From Streptomyces sp. MP131-18 (GTDB taxonomy: Bacteria > Actinomycetota > Actinomycetes > Streptomycetales > Streptomycetaceae), in assembly GCF_001984575.1 (NCBI RefSeq), contig NZ_LZNS01000001.1:7553061-7617060 (forward strand): DNA of 64,000 bases, written 5' to 3'. A program made the translations under genes and the position numbers. The stretch's first letter is position 1. Every line of letters starts with the position of its first letter. The notes below the pieces were generated by a model. That model saw only the letters and a program-made list of their open reading frames with translations, ran no database searches and was not told where the DNA came from. This document shows positions 1-10,086 of this stretch, one piece after another.

Positions 1-3000
1 TACGCCTTCCAGCACCGCCACTACTGGGTGGACACCGTCCCGGCCGACGCGCCCGAGGAGGCGGCGGACCCCGCGGCTTCGCCGCTCCGCGACCGCCTCG
101 CCGGGCTGTCCGGGGGCGAGCGGGCCCGGCTGGTCTCCGACATGGTGTCCGCCCACATCGGTGCCGTCCTCGGGCGCACCGATCCCGTTCCGCCGGACCG
201 CCCGTTCACCGAGCTGGGTTTCGTCTCCCTGACCGCCGTCGAGCTGCGTAATCGTCTCCGCGCGGCCACCGGCCTGAAACTCCCCGCGACCGTGGTCTTC
301 GACCACCCGACCCCCGCCGCGCTCGGTGCCTTCCTGCTCGCCGAGGCGCAGGGCGCCCGATCGGCGGATGACGCCCCGGCGCCCGTGGCGGCCGATGCCG
401 GTGAGCCGATCGCCGTCGTCGCCATGGCCTGCCGCTTCCCGGCCGGCATCGCCTCCCCGGACGACCTGTGGCAGCTCCTCGACGGCGGCGGCGACGCGAT
501 CAGCGAGTTCCCGGCCGACCGCGGCTGGGACCTGGAGAGGCTGTACCACCCCGACCCCGACCACCCCGGCACGACCTACACCCGCCACGGCGGATTCCTC
601 GCGGACGCCGCGTCGTTCGACGCCGGGTTCTTCGGGATCAGCCCGCGCGAGGCGCTGGCCATGGACCCGCAGCAGCGGCTGCTCCTCGAAACCGTCTGGG
701 AAGCCTTCGAACGGGCCGGTATCGCGCCCGAGTCGCTGCGCGGCAGCAGGACCGGCGTGTTCGCCGGCACCAGCGGCCAGGACTATCCGCTGCTCGTGCG
801 TGACGCCGCGGGCAGCACCGAGGGCTACACGCTGACCGGCAACGCGGCCAGCGTCATCTCCGGCCGGCTGGCCTACACCTTTGGCCTCGAAGGGCCCGCC
901 GTCACGGTGGACACCGCGTGCTCCTCCTCGCTCGTCGCGCTGCACCTGGCGTGCCAGTCGCTGCGCAGCGGCGAGTCCTCGCTCGCGCTGGCCGGCGGGG
1001 TGACGGTGCTGTCCACGCCCGAGGCGTTCATCGCGTTCAGCCGCCAGCGGGGCCTGGCCCCCGACGGGCGGTGCAAGGCGTTCTCCGCCGCGGCCGACGG
1101 CACCGCGTGGAGCGAAGGCGTGGGCGTCGTCGTGCTGGAACGGCTCTCCGACGCCCGCCGCAACGGCCACCCCGTGCTGGCGCTGGTGCGCGGCACGGCC
1201 ACCAATCAGGACGGTGCCAGCAACGGCCTCGCCGCGCCGAACGGTCCCTCCCAGCAGCGCGTCATCCGGCAGGCCCTGGCCAATGCCCGGCTGACCGCGG
1301 CCGACGTCGACGCGGTCGATGCCCACGGCACGGGCACGGCGCTGGGCGATCCGATCGAGGCGCAGGCGCTGCTGGCGACCTACGGCCGGGACCGCGACGC
1401 CACACGGCCGCTGTGGCTGGGCTCGGTCAAGTCGAACCTGGGGCACACCGCCGCCGCCGCGGGCATGGCCGGGGTGATCAAGATGGTGCTGGCGATGCGG
1501 CACGGGGTGCTGCCGCGCACGCTGCACGTGGACAAGCCGACGCCGCACGTCGACTGGGCGGGCGGCGGCGTCGAGCTGCTGACGAAGCCCACGGACTGGC
1601 CCGAGGCGGAACGGCCCAGGCGCGCGGGCGTGTCCGCGTTCGGCATCAGCGGCACCAACGCCCACGTCATCCTTGAACAGGCACCGCCCGCGGAGGAACA
1701 TACGCGGGAACGGCCCCCGCCCCCGCCCTGGCCCGTGCCGTGGCTGCTCTCCGCGGGCTCGGAGGTGGCGCTGCGCGCCCAGGCACGTCGGCTGCGGGCC
1801 CACCTCGACGACCGGCCCGGTCTCGCCCCTTGGGACGTCGGGCACTCCCTGGCGCTGTCCCGCGGGGCCCTGCCGCACCGCGCGGCCGTCCTCGGGCGGG
1901 AGCGCGAGGAGCTTCTCACCGGGCTCGACGCGCTGGCCGCCGGCGGCGCCGCCGCCGGGCTGGTGCGGGACGTCGCGGCGGCCGGGCGCACCGGCCTGCT
2001 GTTCCCCGGGCAGGGCAGCCAGACGCCGGGCGCGGGGCGCGCGCTGCACGCCGCGTTCCCCGTGTTCGCGGACGCGCTGGACGAGATGTGCGGGCACCTC
2101 GACGGGCATCTTGAACGGCCGCTGCGCGACGTGCTGTTCGCCGAGGGCGGCTCGCCCGGCGCCGCGCTGCTCGACCAGACGGTCTACACGCAGGCCGGCC
2201 TGTTCGCGGTGGGCGTGGCGCTGTTCCGGCTCCTGGCCTCCTGGGGCGTCGAGGCCGACGCCGTCGCCGGGCACTCGCTGGGGGAGCTGACGGCGGCCTG
2301 CGTGGCCGGGGTCCTGTCGCCCGCGGACGCCGCCGCGCTCGTCGCGGCCCGCGGGCGGCTGATGCACGCGACACCGCCCGGCGCGATGCTGGCGGTGCGC
2401 GCCGCGGAGGCCGAGGTGCGCGCGCTGCTCGCCGGGTGCGAGGACGCGGTGGACGTCGCCGCGGTGAACGGGCCCGCCGCGACGGTGATCTCGGGGACGG
2501 AAGACGCGGTGGCCGCCATGGCCGATGACCTCGCCGCGCGCGGGCACCGGGCCAGGCGCCTGCGGGTCGGCCGCGCGTTCCACTCGCCGCTCATGGACGG
2601 CGTGCTGGACGACTTCGGGCGGATCGCGAAGGAGCTGACGTTCCGCCCGCCGCGGATCACCCTCGTCTCCAACGTGACCGGCGCGCCCGTCACCGACGAG
2701 GTGTGCTCCGCCGAGTACTGGGTGCGCCATGTGCGCAGGCCCGTGCGGTTCCTCGACGGCATCCGGGGCATGGCGGCCGCGGGCGTGACCACGTTCATCG
2801 AGGCGGGTCCTGGCGGCGGGCTCTCCTCGCTCGTGCAGGACGCCCTGGCGGGCGGGGGAGACCGGGCCGCGGTGCCGCTGCTGCGGCGCGGCCGGCCGGA
2901 GACCGACAGCGTCGTCGCGGCCCTGGCGCGGGCGCACGCCCGGGGCGTGCCCGTGGAGTGGCACGCGGTGTTCGCGCCCTGGGGCGGGCGGCGCGCCGAG

Positions 3001-4293
3001 CTGCCGACGTACGCGTTCCAGCGGGCACGCTACTGGCCCGGCGGCACCGTCAGGACCGCGCCGCCGCGTCAGGACGAAAGCCCCCCGCCCGCCGCCGAAA
3101 ACGCCGACGCGCTGCGGCAGCGCCTCGCCGCCCTCCCGGGTACCGAGCGCACGGCGGCCCTGCGGGACGTGGTGGCCGCGCACGTCGCGGCCGTGCTGGG
3201 GCACCAGAACACCGAGGCGGTGGTCACCAGCCTCGGGCTGCCCGAGCTGGGCTTCGACTCGCTCGCGGCGGCCGAGCTGCGCGGCGCGCTGCACGCCGCG
3301 ACCGGTCTGCCCCTCGCGGCCTCCGCCGTCTTCGAACACCCCACCCTGGATGCCCTCACCGCGCACCTGCTCGCCGGGCTCGACACCGCCGCCCCCGCCG
3401 CGCCACCGGTCGCGGGCGGGACCGGGGCCGGGCTCAGCGGGCTGGCGCTGCGGGCCGCGGGGCGCGGCAGGTTCGAAGAGTTCCAGCAACTGCTGACGGC
3501 CGCCGCCCAGTTCCGAGACGTCTTCACCGCCGAGTACGAGCCCGCGCCAGGCCCAGCGGCCGTCCGCCTCTCCCGCGGCCCGGCGGGCCCGGCGCTGTAC
3601 TGCTTCCCTTCGTTCGCCGCCCGCTCGGGCGCTCACCAGTACGCCCGGCTGGCCGCCGCCCTGCGCGGCGAACGCGACCTGTGGGTGCTGCCCGCCCCCG
3701 GATTCGCGGGGGAGGAACGCCTGCCGGCCGACCTCGGCGCGCTGACGCGGGCACACGCGGACGAGGTCGAACGGCGCGCGGGCGGTGCACCGTTCGTACT
3801 CGCCGGCCACTCCGCCGGCGGCTGGATCGCCCACGCCGTCGCCGCCCGTCTTGAGAGCGGCGGCACCGCACCGCTCGCCGTGGTGCTGCTGGACAGCTAC
3901 TGGCCCGGCAGCGCGACGCTGCCGCTGATCCAGGCCGAGATCGGGCGGCGGCTGCTGCGCGGCGGCAGCCGGGAGCGGCCCGCCGAGGAGCCGTGGGACG
4001 ACACCTGCCTGACCGCGATGGGCGGCTACGCCCGGCTGTTCGCGGACTGGCGGCCCGAGCCCCTGGCCGCACCCGTGCTCCACATCCGGGCGGCGGACCC
4101 GCTGCCCGGTTTCCCCGACCAGGGCTGGCACGCCGCCTGGCCCCCCGCCCGGCGCAAGGACCCGGCGCCCGGTGACCACTTCACGCTGCTCGGCGAGCAC
4201 TCCGCCACCACCGCGCGGGCCGTCCGCGACCTGCTCACCGGCCTCTCCCCGTCGGGGGAGCCGCGCCGGGACCCAACGGAAGGACACCGATGA
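1..4293 (+). CDS. Type I modular polyketide synthase, C-terminal part (ACP / KS-AT-ACP-TE)
   Basis: Partial: the frame is open from base 1, which begins inside the YAFQ..YW motif closing an AT domain. Domains by nucleotide: ACP (about 100-345), KS (406-1680; active Cys codon 919-921 in TACSSS, then HGTGT and KSNLGH), AT (1985-2860; GHSLGE, RAFH), ACP (3109-3384; LGFDSL) and thioesterase (3580-4240; GHSAGG Ser codon 3811-3813, LLDSYWP Asp, GDHF His). The RAFH and YTQ-type motifs point to malonyl-CoA. No KR, DH or ER lies between AT and ACP in either visible module, so beta-keto groups should stay unreduced. The terminal TE marks the end of the assembly line. The first ACP has Val instead of Asp before the pantetheine Ser. 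The stop overlaps the next start (ATGA), so this is the head of the visible operon. Confidence 0.96.
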   Translation, partial: YAFQHRHYWVDTVPADAPEEAADPAASPLRDRLAGLSGGERARLVSDMVSAHIGAVLGRTDPVPPDRPFTELGFVSLTAVELRNRLRAATGLKLPATVVFDHPTPAALGAFLLAEAQGARSADDAPAPVAADAGEPIAVVAMACRFPAGIASPDDLWQLLDGGGDAISEFPADRGWDLERLYHPDPDHPGTTYTRHGGFLADAASFDAGFFGISPREALAMDPQQRLLLETVWEAFERAGIAPESLRGSRTGVFAGTSGQDYPLLVRDAAGSTEGYTLTGNAASVISGRLAYTFGLEGPAVTVDTACSSSLVALHLACQSLRSGESSLALAGGVTVLSTPEAFIAFSRQRGLAPDGRCKAFSAAADGTAWSEGVGVVVLERLSDARRNGHPVLALVRGTATNQDGASNGLAAPNGPSQQRVIRQALANARLTAADVDAVDAHGTGTALGDPIEAQALLATYGRDRDATRPLWLGSVKSNLGHTAAAAGMAGVIKMVLAMRHGVLPRTLHVDKPTPHVDWAGGGVELLTKPTDWPEAERPRRAGVSAFGISGTNAHVILEQAPPAEEHTRERPPPPPWPVPWLLSAGSEVALRAQARRLRAHLDDRPGLAPWDVGHSLALSRGALPHRAAVLGREREELLTGLDALAAGGAAAGLVRDVAAAGRTGLLFPGQGSQTPGAGRALHAAFPVFADALDEMCGHLDGHLERPLRDVLFAEGGSPGAALLDQTVYTQAGLFAVGVALFRLLASWGVEADAVAGHSLGELTAACVAGVLSPADAAALVAARGRLMHATPPGAMLAVRAAEAEVRALLAGCEDAVDVAAVNGPAATVISGTEDAVAAMADDLAARGHRARRLRVGRAFHSPLMDGVLDDFGRIAKELTFRPPRITLVSNVTGAPVTDEVCSAEYWVRHVRRPVRFLDGIRGMAAAGVTTFIEAGPGGGLSSLVQDALAGGGDRAAVPLLRRGRPETDSVVAALARAHARGVPVEWHAVFAPWGGRRAELPTYAFQRARYWPGGTVRTAPPRQDESPPPAAENADALRQRLAALPGTERTAALRDVVAAHVAAVLGHQNTEAVVTSLGLPELGFDSLAAAELRGALHAATGLPLAASAVFEHPTLDALTAHLLAGLDTAAPAAPPVAGGTGAGLSGLALRAAGRGRFEEFQQLLTAAAQFRDVFTAEYEPAPGPAAVRLSRGPAGPALYCFPSFAARSGAHQYARLAAALRGERDLWVLPAPGFAGEERLPADLGALTRAHADEVERRAGGAPFVLAGHSAGGWIAHAVAARLESGGTAPLAVVLLDSYWPGSATLPLIQAEIGRRLLRGGSRERPAEEPWDDTCLTAMGGYARLFADWRPEPLAAPVLHIRAADPLPGFPDQGWHAAWPPARRKDPAPGDHFTLLGEHSATTARAVRDLLTGLSPSGEPRRDPTEGHR

Positions 4294-4979
4294 GCATTGA
4301 CCACGACCGCGAGCGGGAGGCCGCGGACCGGGCCCTCGTCGACGGGCACGCCCCCTACCACCGACGCGCGCTGGCGTTCTACGACCTGTTCGTCATGCAC
4401 GGCAGCGCGCCCTGGTGCTGGCGGTGCCCGTCGCGCAACTTCCGGCAGCTGTACGACACCTGCATCGGCGCCCGGCACGCCGAGATCGGCGTCGGCACCG
4501 GATATCTGCTCGCCCGCTGCCGGTTCCCCGTGCCCGACCCGCACATCACGCTCGTCGACCTCAACCCTGCCACGCTCGACTACACGGCCGAGCGCCTGGC
4601 GGACTACCGGACCGAGCGGGTCCTGGCGAACGCGCTGGAGCCGCTGCCGCTGGCCGAGGGCACCTACGACTCGGCCGCCCTCAGCTTCCTCCTGCACTGC
4701 ATCCCCGGCAGCCTGAAGGAGAAGGGCATCGCCCTCGCCCACGCCGCCCGGGTCGTGCGGCCCGGCGGCGTCGTGTTCGGCAGCACGGTCCTCGCCTCCG
4801 GGGTGCCGGTCTCCCGCGCCGGGCGCTTCCTCATGCGCGATCTCAACCGCAAGGGCATCTTCCACAACGACCGCGACTCGCTCGGCGACCTGCGCGACCA
4901 GCTGCACGCGCACTTCGAGCGGCACGAGCTGGTCGTCCGCGGATGCGTCGGCCTGTTCCGCGCCTGGACGCCCGCCTGA
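4290..4979 (+). CDS. Class I SAM-dependent methyltransferase
   Basis: A 229-aa Rossmann-fold methyltransferase. SAM motif I reads E-I-G-V-G-T-G at residues 65-71, followed by the acidic end of strand 2 (LVDLNP) and a post-motif RPGG loop. Two cysteines (WCWRC, residues 43-46) precede the SAM site and are not typical of the fold. The start overlaps the PKS stop by four bases, so the two are translationally coupled and the enzyme most likely methylates the polyketide. O- versus C-methylation cannot be told from sequence. Confidence 0.88.
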   Translation: MSIDHDREREAADRALVDGHAPYHRRALAFYDLFVMHGSAPWCWRCPSRNFRQLYDTCIGARHAEIGVGTGYLLARCRFPVPDPHITLVDLNPATLDYTAERLADYRTERVLANALEPLPLAEGTYDSAALSFLLHCIPGSLKEKGIALAHAARVVRPGGVVFGSTVLASGVPVSRAGRFLMRDLNRKGIFHNDRDSLGDLRDQLHAHFERHELVVRGCVGLFRAWTPA

Positions 4980-5054
4980 ACGCCGCACGCCCGCACGGAC
5001 CCGCACGCCCATCCCGTCCCCGTCCCGTCCACCACCCGAGGAAGGAATCCGCCC

Positions 5055-5597
5055 ATGGGCAGCCACCGCTGGTATCCCATCGAGGAAGCCGACGACTCGT
5101 TCCTGACCACCGCCCCGCTGCGGCACGCGCGCTCCGTCGACGTTCCCTTCCCCGCCGAGGAGACCTGGGCGGCCCTCACCGGGGACGGCGTCTCCAGTTG
5201 GACGCGCGGCATGCGGAAACTCACCTGGACCTCCCCGCGCCCGTTCGGCGTCGGCACCACCAGGGAGATCCACATGAGCGGCAACTTCCTGCTCCGCGAG
5301 CGCTTCTACCGCTGGGACGAGGGGCACCGCAAGACGTTCACCGGGGTCGCCGGCACCCGCGCCATCTTCCGCAGGCTCGTCGAGGACTACGTGGTCGAGC
5401 CCACCGCCGACGGCTCCCGGTTCAGCTGGCGGTGGGCGGCGGAACTGCGCGGCCCGTGGCGCTGGTTCGGCTACCCGCTCGACCTGCTGATGTTCGCCCC
5501 GACCGGGCGTTCCCACATCGACGGGCTGCCCGGCTACCTGGCCGGTCCAGGGAGCCCGGGCCGCAAGCCGTCGGACGCCCGGCCGGAAGGACAGTGA
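5055..5597 (+). CDS. SRPBCC-family polyketide cyclase/dehydrase-like protein
   Basis: A 180-aa protein with the START/SRPBCC layout: an N-terminal strand (HARSVDVPFPAEETWAAL), a curved sheet, and a C-terminal helix. This matches the Polyketide_cyc2 type, whose members bind hydrophobic ligands in a deep cavity and often guide ring closure or aromatisation of poly-beta-keto chains. A good ribosome site (GAGGAAGGA, 5038-5046) precedes the ATG. It sits 75 bases after the methyltransferase and one base before asnB in the PKS operon. A cyclase fits the unreduced chain predicted for the last modules, but the family also contains non-enzymatic lipid binders. Confidence 0.78.
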   Translation: MGSHRWYPIEEADDSFLTTAPLRHARSVDVPFPAEETWAALTGDGVSSWTRGMRKLTWTSPRPFGVGTTREIHMSGNFLLRERFYRWDEGHRKTFTGVAGTRAIFRRLVEDYVVEPTADGSRFSWRWAAELRGPWRWFGYPLDLLMFAPTGRSHIDGLPGYLAGPGSPGRKPSDARPEGQ

Positions 5598-5598
5598 C

Positions 5599-7440
5599 AT
5601 GTGCGGCATCACCGGCTGGATCTCGTTCGACCGCGACCTCACCCGCGAGGAGGCCGACCTCGCGGCCATGACCGCCACCATGGCCTGCCGCGGCCCCGAC
5701 GCCGAAGGCAGCTGGCTCGCGCGGCACGCCGCGCTCGGCCACCGCAGGCTCGCCGTCATCGACCTGGCGGGCGGTGCCCAGCCCATGGCCGTCGACACCC
5801 CGGACGGACCCGTCGCCATGACCTACAGCGGCGAGGCGTACAACTTCACCGAGCTGCGCGACGAACTGCGCCGCAGAGGGCACGCGTTCCGCACCGCGAG
5901 CGACACCGAGGTCGTCCTGCGCGGCTACGTCGAGTGGGGCCCGGCCCTCGCCGACCGGCTGAACGGCATGTACGCCCTGGGCATCTGGGACGGCCGCACC
6001 GACCGGCTCGTGCTCATCCGCGACCGGCTCGGCATCAAACCGCTCTACTACCACCCGACGGAGGACGGCGTCCTGTTCGGGTCAGAAGCCAAGGCGATCC
6101 TGGCGCACCCCCTGGTCGAGCCCGTCATCGACACCGACGGCTTCCGCGAGCTGTTCGGCTTCGTCAAGACGCCGGGCGCCGCCGTGTGGTCGGGGATGCG
6201 CGAGGTGCGCCCCGGCACGGTGGTCACCGTCGACCGGGCGGGCCTGCGCGAACACGTCTACTGGAAACTGGCGGTGAGCGAGCACCGCGACGACACCGAC
6301 ACCACCGTCGCGCACATCGGGGAGCTGCTGGACGACATCGTCACCCGGCAGCTCGTCGCCGACGTCCCGCTGTGCGTGCTGCTCTCCGGTGGCCTCGACT
6401 CCAGCGCACTCACCGCCCTGGCCGCCAAGGCCATGCGCGAACGCGGCGAGCCCGCCCGCAGCTTCACCGTCGACTACGAGCAGCGCGGCGACTTCGCGCC
6501 GGACGAGCTGCGCGGCAGCCGCGACGCGCCGTTCGCGCGGGAGCTCGTCGCCCACGTCGGGACCCAGCACCACGACATCAGGCTCGACCACCGGGAGCTG
6601 GCCGACCCCTCGGTCCGCGCCGCCACCGTCACCGCCCGCGACCTGCCGTTCGGCTTCGGCGAGGCGGACAACTCGCTGTATCTGCTGTTCCGGGCGATCC
6701 GCGAGCACTCCACGGTCGCGCTGTCCGGCGAGTCGGCCGACGAAGTGTTCGGCGGCTACCCGTGGTTCCACCTGCCGGTGGTCCAGCAGGCGGCGATGTT
6801 CCCCTGGGTCACCGCCTCGGGGCTCGACCCGTCCGGCCACCCGACGAAGCTGATCCACCCCGACCTGCTGCTGTCCACCCTGGACATCCCCGGCTACTGG
6901 GCGCAGCGGTACGCGGAGGCGGTGGCCGAGGTCCCCGGGCCCGACGGGGAGGACCCGCACGAGCGCCGGATGCGCGAATTCTGCTACGTGCACCTGACGA
7001 GCCTGCTGGGCATGCTGCTCGACCGCAAGGACCGCATGAGCATGGCCGTCGGACTCGAAGTGCGGGTGCCGTTCTGCGACCACCGGCTCGTCGAGTACGT
7101 CTTCAACACCCCCTGGTCGATGAAGACGTTCGACGGCCGCGAGAAGAGCCTGCTGCGCGCGGCCGTGCGTGGGCTCCTGCCCGCCTCGGTCGCCGACCGG
7201 CGGAAGGCGCTGTACCCCACGACGCAGGACCCGCGGTACGTGACCGCGCTGCAACGGCAGGTCGCCGACCTGCTGTCGGCCGCCCATCCGGCGGCCGACT
7301 ACTTCGACCGCGACGCGCTGCGCACGGCCGCCGCAGGGCCCCCCGAGGCGGTCCACCGCGACGCGCGCGAGGCGTTCGAGCGGGTGCTCGACATGGCGAC
7401 CTGGCTGGACGTCCGCCGCCCCGTCATCAAGCTGTCCTGA
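5599..7440 (+). CDS. Asparagine synthase (glutamine-hydrolysing)-type amidotransferase
   Basis: A full-length 613-aa AsnB-type enzyme. It starts MCGITG, so Cys2 is available as the glutaminase nucleophile; glutamine-site motifs HRRLAVID, SGEAYN and SDTEV follow. The synthetase half has the pyrophosphate loop SGGLDSS (about residues 263-269) and SGESADEVFGGY. Family chemistry is ATP-dependent adenylation of a carboxylate and transfer of glutamine-derived ammonia. Close relatives serve as housekeeping asparagine synthetases; others amidate polyketides (OxyD in oxytetracycline; FdmV and XanA for lactam rings). One base separates it from the cyclase and twelve from the next gene, so amidation or lactam formation on the polyketide is the favoured role. 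Confidence 0.92.
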   Translation: MCGITGWISFDRDLTREEADLAAMTATMACRGPDAEGSWLARHAALGHRRLAVIDLAGGAQPMAVDTPDGPVAMTYSGEAYNFTELRDELRRRGHAFRTASDTEVVLRGYVEWGPALADRLNGMYALGIWDGRTDRLVLIRDRLGIKPLYYHPTEDGVLFGSEAKAILAHPLVEPVIDTDGFRELFGFVKTPGAAVWSGMREVRPGTVVTVDRAGLREHVYWKLAVSEHRDDTDTTVAHIGELLDDIVTRQLVADVPLCVLLSGGLDSSALTALAAKAMRERGEPARSFTVDYEQRGDFAPDELRGSRDAPFARELVAHVGTQHHDIRLDHRELADPSVRAATVTARDLPFGFGEADNSLYLLFRAIREHSTVALSGESADEVFGGYPWFHLPVVQQAAMFPWVTASGLDPSGHPTKLIHPDLLLSTLDIPGYWAQRYAEAVAEVPGPDGEDPHERRMREFCYVHLTSLLGMLLDRKDRMSMAVGLEVRVPFCDHRLVEYVFNTPWSMKTFDGREKSLLRAAVRGLLPASVADRRKALYPTTQDPRYVTALQRQVADLLSAAHPAADYFDRDALRTAAAGPPEAVHRDAREAFERVLDMATWLDVRRPVIKLS

Positions 7441-7452
7441 GGAGAGCCGATC

Positions 7453-8247
7453 ATGGTAGTCGACAACGACCTCTACAACGCGCCGGATTCCTGGTGGCGC
7501 GACGACCAGCCGTTCGCCACCCTCCAGGCGTTCACCCCGGCGCGGTTCGCCTACTTCCACAAGGTGCTGACCGAGACCCTGGAGCTCGACCTGGCGGACA
7601 CCCCGGTACTGGACATCGGCTGCGGCGGCGGGCTGCTGGCCGAGGAGTTCAGCCGGGCTGGCTGCCGGGTCACCGGCATCGACCCGTCCCGCACCTCCCT
7701 CGCGGCGGCCGGGGAGCACGCCAAGGAGTCCGGCCTGGACATCGAGTACAAGCACGCCGTCGCCGAGCGGCTCCCGTTCCCCGACAACAGCTTCGACCTC
7801 GTCTACTGCTGCGACACCCTGGAACACGTCACCGACACCGACCAGGCCATCCGCGAGGTGGCCCGGGTGCTGCGGCCGGGCGGCTACTACCTGTACGACA
7901 CGATCAACCGGACGTTCCGCTCCTGGATCGGGATGATCAAAATGGCCCAGGACTGGAAGTCCGTCAGCTGGGCCCCCCGCGACCTGCACGACTGGCGCAA
8001 GTTCATCAAGCCGGCGGAGCTGTGGGCGCTGTTCGCCGCGCACGGCCTGGACAACCGTGAGACCGTCGGATTCGCGCCCGACCGCGGCCCACGCGAGATC
8101 CTGCGCCTGGCGCGCAGCCGGGCCCGCGGGCGGATCACCTACGGCGAGCTCGGCCGGCAGCTGCGGATGGGCACGGCCAAGGACACGTCCGGCATCTACG
8201 CCGGCTACGCCCGCAACACCGAAGGGAAGACGCATGCCAAGCAGTGA
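7453..8247 (+). CDS. UbiG-like class I SAM-dependent methyltransferase
   Basis: A 264-aa enzyme with motif I VLDIGCGGG (residues 52-60), an acidic residue at the end of strand 2 (GIDPS), EHVTDTD and VLRPGG. The arrangement resembles 3-demethylubiquinol O-methyltransferases (UbiG), which act on phenolic hydroxyls. A GGAG ribosome site lies just before the ATG. It overlaps the start of the monooxygenase gene by 14 bases, suggesting coupled hydroxylation and O-methylation of the product. It is unlikely to be a quinone enzyme here, because Streptomyces make menaquinone and the gene lies inside the PKS operon. Confidence 0.88.
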   Translation: MVVDNDLYNAPDSWWRDDQPFATLQAFTPARFAYFHKVLTETLELDLADTPVLDIGCGGGLLAEEFSRAGCRVTGIDPSRTSLAAAGEHAKESGLDIEYKHAVAERLPFPDNSFDLVYCCDTLEHVTDTDQAIREVARVLRPGGYYLYDTINRTFRSWIGMIKMAQDWKSVSWAPRDLHDWRKFIKPAELWALFAAHGLDNRETVGFAPDRGPREILRLARSRARGRITYGELGRQLRMGTAKDTSGIYAGYARNTEGKTHAKQ

Positions 8248-10047
8248 CGGCCGCGGGACCTGGGACATCCGGGTGCCGGTGCTCATCGCCGGCGGCGGGC
8301 CCTCGGGCCTGGCCGCGTCCCTGGCCCTGTCCCGCTACGGGGTGCGCCACCTGCTGGTGAACCGCCACCTCGGCACCGCCCACACGCCGCGGGCGCACCT
8401 GATCAACCAGCGCACCGGCGAGATCCTGCGCGACCTGGGCGTCGAGGACCGCGTCCTGGCCCGCGCGGTGCCCGGCGAGGCCATGGCCAACCACGTGTTC
8501 ATGTCCACCTTCGCCGGGCCGGAGGTGGCCAGGATCGACGCCTACGGCAACGGTCCGGACCGGGTCGGGGCGTACCGGGCAGCCAGCCCAAGCCCGCTGT
8601 GCAACCTGCCCCAGCACCTGCTGGAACCGATCCTCGTGGCGGCCATCGAGGAGGCGTGTGTCGGAGAGCTGCGCTTCGGGCACGAGTTCGTCTCCCTGGA
8701 GCAGGACGAGCACGGCGTCACGGCGGTCATCACCGACCGGCTCTCCGGGCACGAGTACGTGGTGCGCGCCGACTACCTGATCGGCGCCGACGGGGCCCGC
8801 AGCCGCGTGCTCCGGCAGCTCGGGCTCGACCTGGAGGGGCACACCGGCGTCGCCCGGGCCGTCACCACCTGGTTCGAGGCCGACCTCTCCCGCTACGCCG
8901 CCCACCGGCCCGCCCTGCTGTACATGGGCGCGGTACCCGGCCACGATCCCGCGGACGGGCGGGTCTTCGTCAGCCTGCGGCCCTGGCACGAGTGGCTGCA
9001 CCTCACCTTTCCCCCGCCCACGGGGAGGAGGTCGACGAGAACGACCACGAGGCCGTCCGCGCCGGCATCCGCGAAAGCATCGGCGACCCGTCCGTGGACA
9101 TCACCATCAAGAACGTCTCGGCCTGGGAAGTCAACAGCGCGGTTGCGCCCCGCTACGCGCACGGACGCGTGTTCTGCGTCGGCGACGCCGTCCACCAGAA
9201 CCCGCCGACCAACGGCCTGGGGCTCAACGCGGCCATCGCCGACTCGTTCAACCTCTGCTGGAAGCTCCGTCTCGTCCTCGACGGCCTCGCGGGACCCGGG
9301 CTGCTCGACACCTACGAGGCCGAACGGCAGCCCGTCGGGCGGCAGACCGTCGACCGTGCGTTCCGCAGCATGCTCGACCTCATGGGCATCCCGCAGGCGC
9401 TCGGCTTCGCCGACGGGCAGAGCGCCGAGGAGCAGTGGCACCTGCTGGAGACCCTGCACGACGAGACTCCGGAGGCGGAGAAGCGGCGCGCGGCCCTCGC
9501 CGCCGCCACCGCCGCGATCCACGGACAGGCCAACGCCCACGGCGTCGAACTCGGCTACCGCTACCGCACCGGCGCCACCGTTCCCGACCACACCCCCGAG
9601 CCCGTGCAGGACCGCGACCCCGAGCTGTACTACCGGGCGACCACGTGGCCGGGCGCACGGCTGCCGCACGCCTGGCTGGAGAACGGGCGGCGCCGCTGCT
9701 CGACGCTGGACGTGACCGGGCAGGGCCGGTTCGTGCTGCTCACCGGCCCCGGCGGCGAACGCTGGCACGAGGCGGCGCGCGAGGCCGCGCTGCTCACCGG
9801 CCTGCACGTCACGGTCCGCGGCATCGGCACCCGCGGCGGGCTGCGCGACCCGTACGGCACCTGGGCGGCCCTCCGGGAAGTCGAGGCGAGCGGCGCCGTC
9901 CTGGTCCGCCCCGACGGCCACGTCGCGTGGCGGGCCGCGGACAGCGGGCACGCCGGGGAACTGCCGCAGGTGATGGCCACCGTCCTGGCCACGCCCCCGC
10001 ACCACCCCGGCGGCGAACCGCCGCCGACCGCACGCCCCGCGCCCTGA
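8234..10047 (+). pseudogene. FAD-dependent aromatic monooxygenase (TfdB-like), frame broken at 9011-9015
   Basis: The first 260 codons carry the FAD-binding GGGPSG motif (residues 20-25) and a Rossmann fold; this frame then runs into unrelated sequence. From 9013 the next frame continues the family without a gap: AHGEEVDE, the second FAD motif GDAVHQNPPTNGLG, and the C-terminal thioredoxin-like domain, to a TGA at 10045-10047. One extra C in the run 9011-9015 would restore a protein of about 604 aa, the normal length of 2,4-dichlorophenol 6-monooxygenase-like hydroxylases. These use NAD(P)H and O2 to hydroxylate phenols. It is the last gene of the operon. Either the gene is inactive, the read lost one base, or there is -1 slippage on TTTCCCCC; the first two are more likely. 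Confidence 0.85.
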
Positions 10048-10067
10048 GCACGGCCGCGCGGCCGTGC
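10048..10067. terminator. Perfect 20-bp palindrome between convergent genes, likely bidirectional terminator
   Basis: Immediately after the monooxygenase stop lies a perfect palindrome with two 10-base arms (GCACGGCCGC and its complement). The next gene converges from the other strand and ends 20 bases away. There is no T-run, which is usual for Streptomyces terminators. It would end the PKS operon and the facing methyltransferase transcript. Confidence 0.6.
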
Positions 10068-10086
10068 CCGGCGCGGCCCGGCCGCG

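Noticed and set aside
9005-9025. Programmed -1 frameshifting in the monooxygenase as the main explanation
   Set aside because: TTTCCCCC is slippery-looking, but no downstream pseudoknot was seen and this hydroxylase family is normally encoded in one frame; error or mutation is simpler.
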